Source of the DNA: Phoronis ovalis | Taxonomy: Eukaryota; Phoronida; Phoronidae | Direction of reading: 5' to 3' | Assembly: GCA_028565635.1 (NCBI GenBank) | Contig: JAOXYB010051457.1 | Location: 1-11,653, forward strand | DNA length: 11,653 bases | In this document: piece after piece, positions 7,944 through 11,653 of the stretch | How positions within the stretch are numbered: position 1 is the stretch's first letter | Layout of the letters: each line of letters begins with the position of its first letter | Made by a program: the position numbers and the translations under genes | The notes under the pieces: generated by a model | The model's database searches: none | What the model saw: the letters and a program-made list of their open reading frames with translations, nothing else | What the model was told of the DNA's origin: nothing

Positions 7944-8321
7944 TAGTCCTGCAAGCATGACCCTACTATGGACAGCCTACGGCTTGTCCGTAGGGTCATG
8001 ACCGCCTCGTATCTCAGACCAGCCGAAGTTCGAAAACACTTACTTTCCTAACAAATTCCATCCAAATTGTTGCTTCTGCCTATTCCTTGACTACTCCGCT
8101 TTTTATACCACCGTATCCAGATAACTTAATCAAGATTCAACAGCACATCAGCATAAAATCCAAAATGCACTCTTGAAGGTTTGGTCATCCATGGTATGGA
8201 TATTATGCTATTGCGCATGTGTGAAGGCTAGTAGAACTTCGGCTGGTCTGAGATATGAAACGGTCATGACCCTACGGACAAGCCGTAGGCTGTCCATAGT
8301 AGGGTCATGCTTGCAGGACTA
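7944..8321. mobile_element. Foldback (long-TIR) non-autonomous DNA transposon, copy 1
   Basis: The 378-base element starts TAGTCCTGCAAGCATGACC and ends with its exact reverse complement. The arms are 7944-8031 and 8234-8321, 88 bases each; they match at 85 positions and the outer 61 are identical. Each arm contains its own hairpin around CCTACGGACAAGCCGTAGG (read in the right arm), so the arms can fold singly or with each other. AGATAGATA flanks both sides (7935-7943 and 8322-8330) and may be a nine-base target duplication. Long arms with a nine-base duplication suggest a Mutator-like or foldback origin, but the flank is also a GATA simple repeat, so that is tentative. The central 202 bases code for nothing visible. 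Confidence 0.85.
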
Positions 8322-8369
8322 AGATAGATAGATTGATAGAATGATTTAAAAGGACAGCAGCATGAAAAT

Positions 8370-8559
8370 TAGTCCTGCACGCATGACCCTACTATGCACA
8401 GCCTACGGCCGGCTTGTCCGTAGGGTCCTGGCTGGCTCCTATCTTATTTAATTAACAAAGTGAGTGTTTTCGAACTTTGACCCATTTGAGATAGGAGCTG
8501 GCGAGGACCCTACGGACAAGCCATAGGCTGTCCATAGTAAGGTCTTATGTGCAGGACTA
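8370..8559. mobile_element. Foldback element, copy 2 of the same family (shorter, diverged)
   Basis: This 190-base element lies 48 bases from copy 1. It also starts TAGTCCTGCA and ends TGCAGGACTA. The arms are about 8370-8443 and 8490-8559, and the left arm has a four-base insertion (CGGCCGG where the right arm has a single copy). Its core shares the CCTACGG/CCGTAGG hairpin and the GGACAGCC words with copy 1. The loop has TGTTTTCGAACTT (8465-8477), the reverse complement of a sequence just inside the left arm of copy 1 (about 8027-8039). No convincing target duplication is seen (CATGAAAAT against TCTGGAAGT). Confidence 0.8.
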
Positions 8560-9089
8560 TCTGGAAGTGTATCAACACAACTATTTTAAACGGACATTTT
8601 AATTGGGGAGTGACCCTTGAACTCCGAAAATACCCGGCCTGTAGTCATGTTGAAAAATAATATCCCAAGGGAGTGCCTCTATTGGAAGATAAAACCTAAT
8701 TTTTATATATTCAAAATGTACCCTTTCATGCAAAAAATTGTTGAGACATACCTACAATTTTATATATTGCTTGCTCCCTTGGGGGTTTTCATCTGCCAAA
8801 AAGCATACAATAAAAAAACATGTATCGAAAATTTAAACAAACTAAATCTAAGATACATAGAAATATATTGTAGTTTTGATATACATAAACATTCGGACCA
8901 TGATATTACAGTAGACTACATGCTGTTTAGATCGTACTGTGTCACTGCAGTGGGCATACATCCATTACTCACATTGAACTTATAAGTAATGTCTTAGACA
9001 TTGGTACTGGATCTAGTATTATAGTATACTCTTGGATAGGGAAATGATGGAACATAATTACACGACCAGCTTACTGCCTGCTATGAAGT
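8560..9089. other. Unassigned region with one doubtful plus-strand ORF
   Basis: A plus-strand frame of 122 codons (8617-8985, non-ATG start, first ATG at 8648) is open but shows no domain; its residues are those expected from AT-rich DNA. Inside it lie CCCAAGGGAG (8664-8673) and its exact reverse complement CTCCCTTGGG (8775-8784), so a repeat end or hairpin is at least as likely as a gene. Nothing else is seen. Confidence 0.4.
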
Positions 9090-9300
9090 CATAGTTTATG
9101 TTGTAGGTATTTCATTTCGCAATGACATACTGTGAGCAGTAAAACCAGGAAAAAAGCTACTACAGATTTTATATTGAAACCATGATCTTTTGGAGGCCAC
9201 CTTAGTAGGATCCAGGACTGTCCCCAGATAATTACTGTGGATAAAGCCAACTCGGAGGAGAGTAATGCATGCAAAGCCTCCGGTTCCGTTATATTAAGCT
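9089..9300 (-). other. Segment open in several frames, coding status unclear
   Basis: On the minus strand one frame gives a 61-codon ORF (9089-9274); another frame over the same bases reads SNYLGTVLDPTKVASKRSW and stays open for about 60 codons. The plus strand also has an open run (CPQIITVDKANSEESNACKA). Several long open frames in an otherwise stop-rich region hint at an old coding or repeat sequence, but I cannot choose a frame or family. Confidence 0.2.
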
Positions 9301-9347
9301 TGTTAAAAGTAACTTATCTTTTATGTGAATTATGAAAACATTTGATA

Positions 9348-9753
9348 TTACAACAGGTATGGATTGTGATGACCCAAGTGACCAAGAAGTTGCTGCCATT
9401 GTGGTGAGGATGTGTGAAGTGTTAACATTATAATTATGCCATACATCAGTTTCATAATTATCTGTACCATCCATCTGTTCTGCTCATACACTGCAATGAA
9501 GCCATACTACTACTATTAATAATAATAATATTACCTTGTTTTAAATATACCATGACACCAATTATACCATCAGTGATGTCTCATGGTTTACCAACCCCTT
9601 CCCACTCTATCCTGGATAACACACTCCTTACTTTGTGTTGTTCAAGAAAATCAAATAAATATTCTCTATGCAACTCAGTTTCACTGACTGTAGATTGTAC
9701 TGGAGAATTCAAAAGAGAATTTGAGACACATTTTGTTGCATACTCACCATAAC
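9348..9753 (-). pseudogene. Possible decayed coding segment on the minus strand, not recognised
   Basis: After a good acceptor (AAATTAACAG, AG at 9755-9754) a frame runs through SETELHREYLFDFLEQHK and SRIEWEGVGKP, meets TGA at 9571-9569, then continues DITDGIIGVMVYLKQ to a GTAATA donor at 9534. The 219-base piece (9535-9753) is phase 1 at both ends. A phase-matched piece follows at 9490-9348 (VYEQNRWMVQ to HHNPYLL, stop TAA), but the 44-base gap between them, with ATT repeats, would be a very short intron. I do not recognise the protein. The TGA could be a decayed CGA (Arg), a sequencing error, or a sign that the match is chance. The opposite strand also offers exon-like pieces here (9357-9403 and 9694-9752), so the strand is not settled. 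Confidence 0.22.
9518..9530. repeat. Short AAT trinucleotide repeat
   Basis: A run of AAT triplets (AATAATAATA core) follows TACTACTACTATT. It falls in the 44-base gap between the two minus-strand open pieces, which makes a slipped repeat a possible cause of the frame change there. Confidence 0.6.
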
Positions 9754-9779
9754 CTGTTAATTTAACTCAATTACTTTTT

Positions 9780-10378
9780 ATGCCCATCACTATGTAATGG
9801 TGAAAGGGCATATAGCCATACCGTATGCGTTGGCATCGGCGTATGTAACCTTTTCTTTTTGTTGCTATAACAGCTTCAGCTTTTGTCAGATCATCTTCTT
9901 ATTTGGTACAGGGTAAGCACAGGTCAAAGCACAGGTCGGATATAATTTTGACCTCGATTACTTCCAAGATGGCCGATTGGCGGCCATGTTTGTACCTGAG
10001 AGTGCACCTTACGTTGCGACCATTTCGGGAAAGACGAAGCGTTGCTTGACGATTCGAAGGTGGATTCACGTAGGCCATAGGATGGTGGGCGTATTAGGCC
10101 AGGCCACATTTCAAAATGACCTTGAGAAGTAGGTCAAATGCTGATGCGAATCTTCGACATTTTTTGTGCATAATACTTTGTTTGTCGCGCAATAACTGCT
10201 TCAGTTTTTATCCGATCAACTTCGTGTTTGGTACAGGGTAAATACAGGTCAAAATGCAGATTGTTTGTAATGTTCATGTAAATCACTTTAAAGATTTTCC
10301 CTCTATTATCAACCTTACAACTCTTATACATACAAAGATGGCTTTACAATTACAGAAACTACATCATATGATGGGCAT
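9780..10378. mobile_element. Dispersed repeat with short inverted ends and two internal tandem copies
   Basis: ATGCCCATCA at 9780-9789 is repeated in reverse complement (TGATGGGCAT) at 10369-10378, and the similarity continues a few bases inward (CTATG against CATATG with a one-base gap). Inside, two diverged copies lie 325 bases apart; they share TTTGGTACAGGGTAA exactly (9902-9916 and 10227-10241), GCTTCAG (9873-9879 and 10198-10204) and ACAGGTCAAA. The middle (about 9940-10130) is richer in G and C than anything around it, with GATGGCCGATTGGCGGCCAT at 9969-9988. No coding sequence fits. No target duplication is seen, so the real borders may differ. Confidence 0.5.
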
Positions 10379-11653
10379 CTGTCTGCACCCGCAGACCTCT
10401 TGTTAAAATTAGTTATCATTTTATAATTTTATCAAAAAACTTAAACTGTTTCTTATAGTTTGTTTATAAGAGCATAGCTTTGTAATCAAAATAAGGAAAG
10501 TTTATACAAAATTACCCACTTGTTCGTAAATATATAGCCAATGGTATAGTCCTCATGGAACATTTTGTAGCTGTTAGATAGAGCAAAATGTACCTTTACA
10601 GGGAATTATGAAACTGACAGTGTCTTCTTCTTTAAATGTTTTCTGAATTCATGATCACCACATCATTCATAAGATAAATGAGTGATGTGGAAGAGTCAAT
10701 ATTCAAATCAGAAAGGCAAAGCTGGGTGAAAATGTAGGCATTATTTCTGTTTAGGCTAATTATTCATGAATATTTTATACACAAATTTGCAAAGCATTTC
10801 ATGTAAATGAGCCATTTTTCAGTCTATATGACTGTGTGATCTTTCAGGGCACTATAATAACATTTCTTCTAATAAAACTGTTTCTACTTTTTTCAGATAG
10901 CTTAACGTATTGTGTATTGGAGTGTCACATGGTAATTGCTTGGCATGTTTCTCTGTCTTATAACCTCTAGGTAGTTTCTCCAGAATATGTGAACATCTTG
11001 TTAGTTCTAGTGCTATATATCAACTATAGTGATCTTTTTCCTCAGTTGTGTATACCCCTTTGTGTACATGATTGAGCTGGTTTTTTTTAGGAACATTATC
11101 TGTCCCACTTTCGGAGTGTAAGCATTATATGATGGGTGTGTGTTGAGGTAGTAATTTTGTTTACAGCCTTGTATCTCTATGGTTTTCCTACGAGATCATT
11201 TCCGATATAGGCTCATAGAGTGGAGGGGCAGAAGGGGCATTACTGTGTCAGTGTTTCTGAAATGTTCGTACCTTTTCCTATTCTTATGGTATAATAAAGT
11301 TCCAATATTCAGCAAGTTTTTTCAGATTTTAAAATTTAGGAGCAGTTTCTCGAAGCTTTGTACCAAGTTTTTTTCGTACATGTTTTGTACAGATTTTTTA
11401 CTAATGCTTTGTGAAATGGGTCGAACATGAAAAATCTCCATACGAAAAAAATCCTTTGTATGAAGCTTTGTGAAACTAATAAAAACTTTAAGTCCAAAAG
11501 CAGAGTGATGAACCTGGACTTCAAATTTCACTAAAATCTATGCTAAATATGGGAAATGTGACGACTCATGACAAACATGCCAGAATGTTTACTGTAACTG
11601 GTATGGATTCTACTTGACTGATTTCTGATTACCAGCCAATTACAGCTCTATTC
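10379..11653. other. No gene recognised
   Basis: This is AT-rich sequence with scattered stops on both strands. A plus-strand ORF of 83 codons (11179-11430) and two overlapping minus-strand ORFs (11322-11531) are low-complexity and conflict with one another, so none is annotated. GAAGCTTTGT occurs at 11351-11360 and 11462-11471. TCTGCACCCGCAGA, a small inverted repeat, lies right after the 600-base repeat (10382-10395) and may belong to it. AATAAAA at about 10871 could be a poly-A signal but has no gene to serve. Confidence 0.5.

Noticed and set aside
7944-8559. Repeated hairpins considered as a CRISPR array or tRNA/snRNA genes
   Set aside because: There are only two unequal foldback units with terminal inverted repeats, no regular spacers, and no cloverleaf; the context is eukaryotic.
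8617-8985. Plus-strand ORF of 122 codons as a gene
   Set aside because: It starts at a non-ATG codon, has AT-driven composition and no motif, and contains an inverted repeat.
9569-9571. In-frame TGA as a selenocysteine codon
   Set aside because: No supporting stem-loop was found by eye and the residues around it resemble no selenoprotein I know.
11322-11531. Overlapping ORFs of 62 to 83 codons near the right end, on both strands
   Set aside because: They overlap in conflicting frames, are rich in Phe, Lys and Ser from T- and A-runs, and show no splice or domain support.

Overview
The window looks like nuclear DNA of an invertebrate animal, probably marine. It is AT-rich (roughly two thirds A+T by eye). 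Coding sequence sits in short exons with GT/AG borders split by introns of about 340 to 1750 bases, and dispersed repeats fill much of the rest. I cannot name the species. There is no bacterial operon, rRNA, tRNA or CRISPR array.

The left half (1 to about 6385) holds the 5' part of one minus-strand gene that runs off the left edge. Eight coding exons can be placed from matching reading phases and splice sites: 5779-5878, 5078-5233, 4390-4545, 3780-4049, 3329-3430, 1414-1578, 886-1031 and 356-478. Together they give 1218 coding bases (406 codons) with no stop. The protein starts with a signal peptide, then has two fibronectin type II (FN2) domains, each on its own 156-base exon. After these come one complete LolA-like domain and the start of a second, of the kind found in large secreted or surface proteins of invertebrates. 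The first six introns of the coding region are phase 1 and the next two are phase 0. Upstream there is a likely non-coding 5' exon (about 6260-6353) with a short upstream ORF, preceded by TATATAAG at 6377-6384.

The largest intron (1579-3328) contains a candidate non-autonomous element bounded by inverted CCTCTGG-containing ends.

The right half (6385-11653) has no gene I can name. It contains two related foldback elements (7944-8321 and 8370-8559). The first has 88-base arms matching at 85 positions and is flanked by AGATAGATA on both sides. A roughly 600-base repeat (9780-10378) has short inverted ends and two internal copies 325 bases apart. Between these, 9090-9753 holds exon-like pieces on both strands that conflict with each other; one minus-strand piece has an in-frame TGA. 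Two longer ORFs (6937-7368 minus, 8617-8985 plus) are uncertain. The last 1.27 kb shows nothing recognisable.

The strongest observation is the FN2-FN2-LolA-like architecture and its exon layout. I found no convincing sign of a wholly new molecular system.
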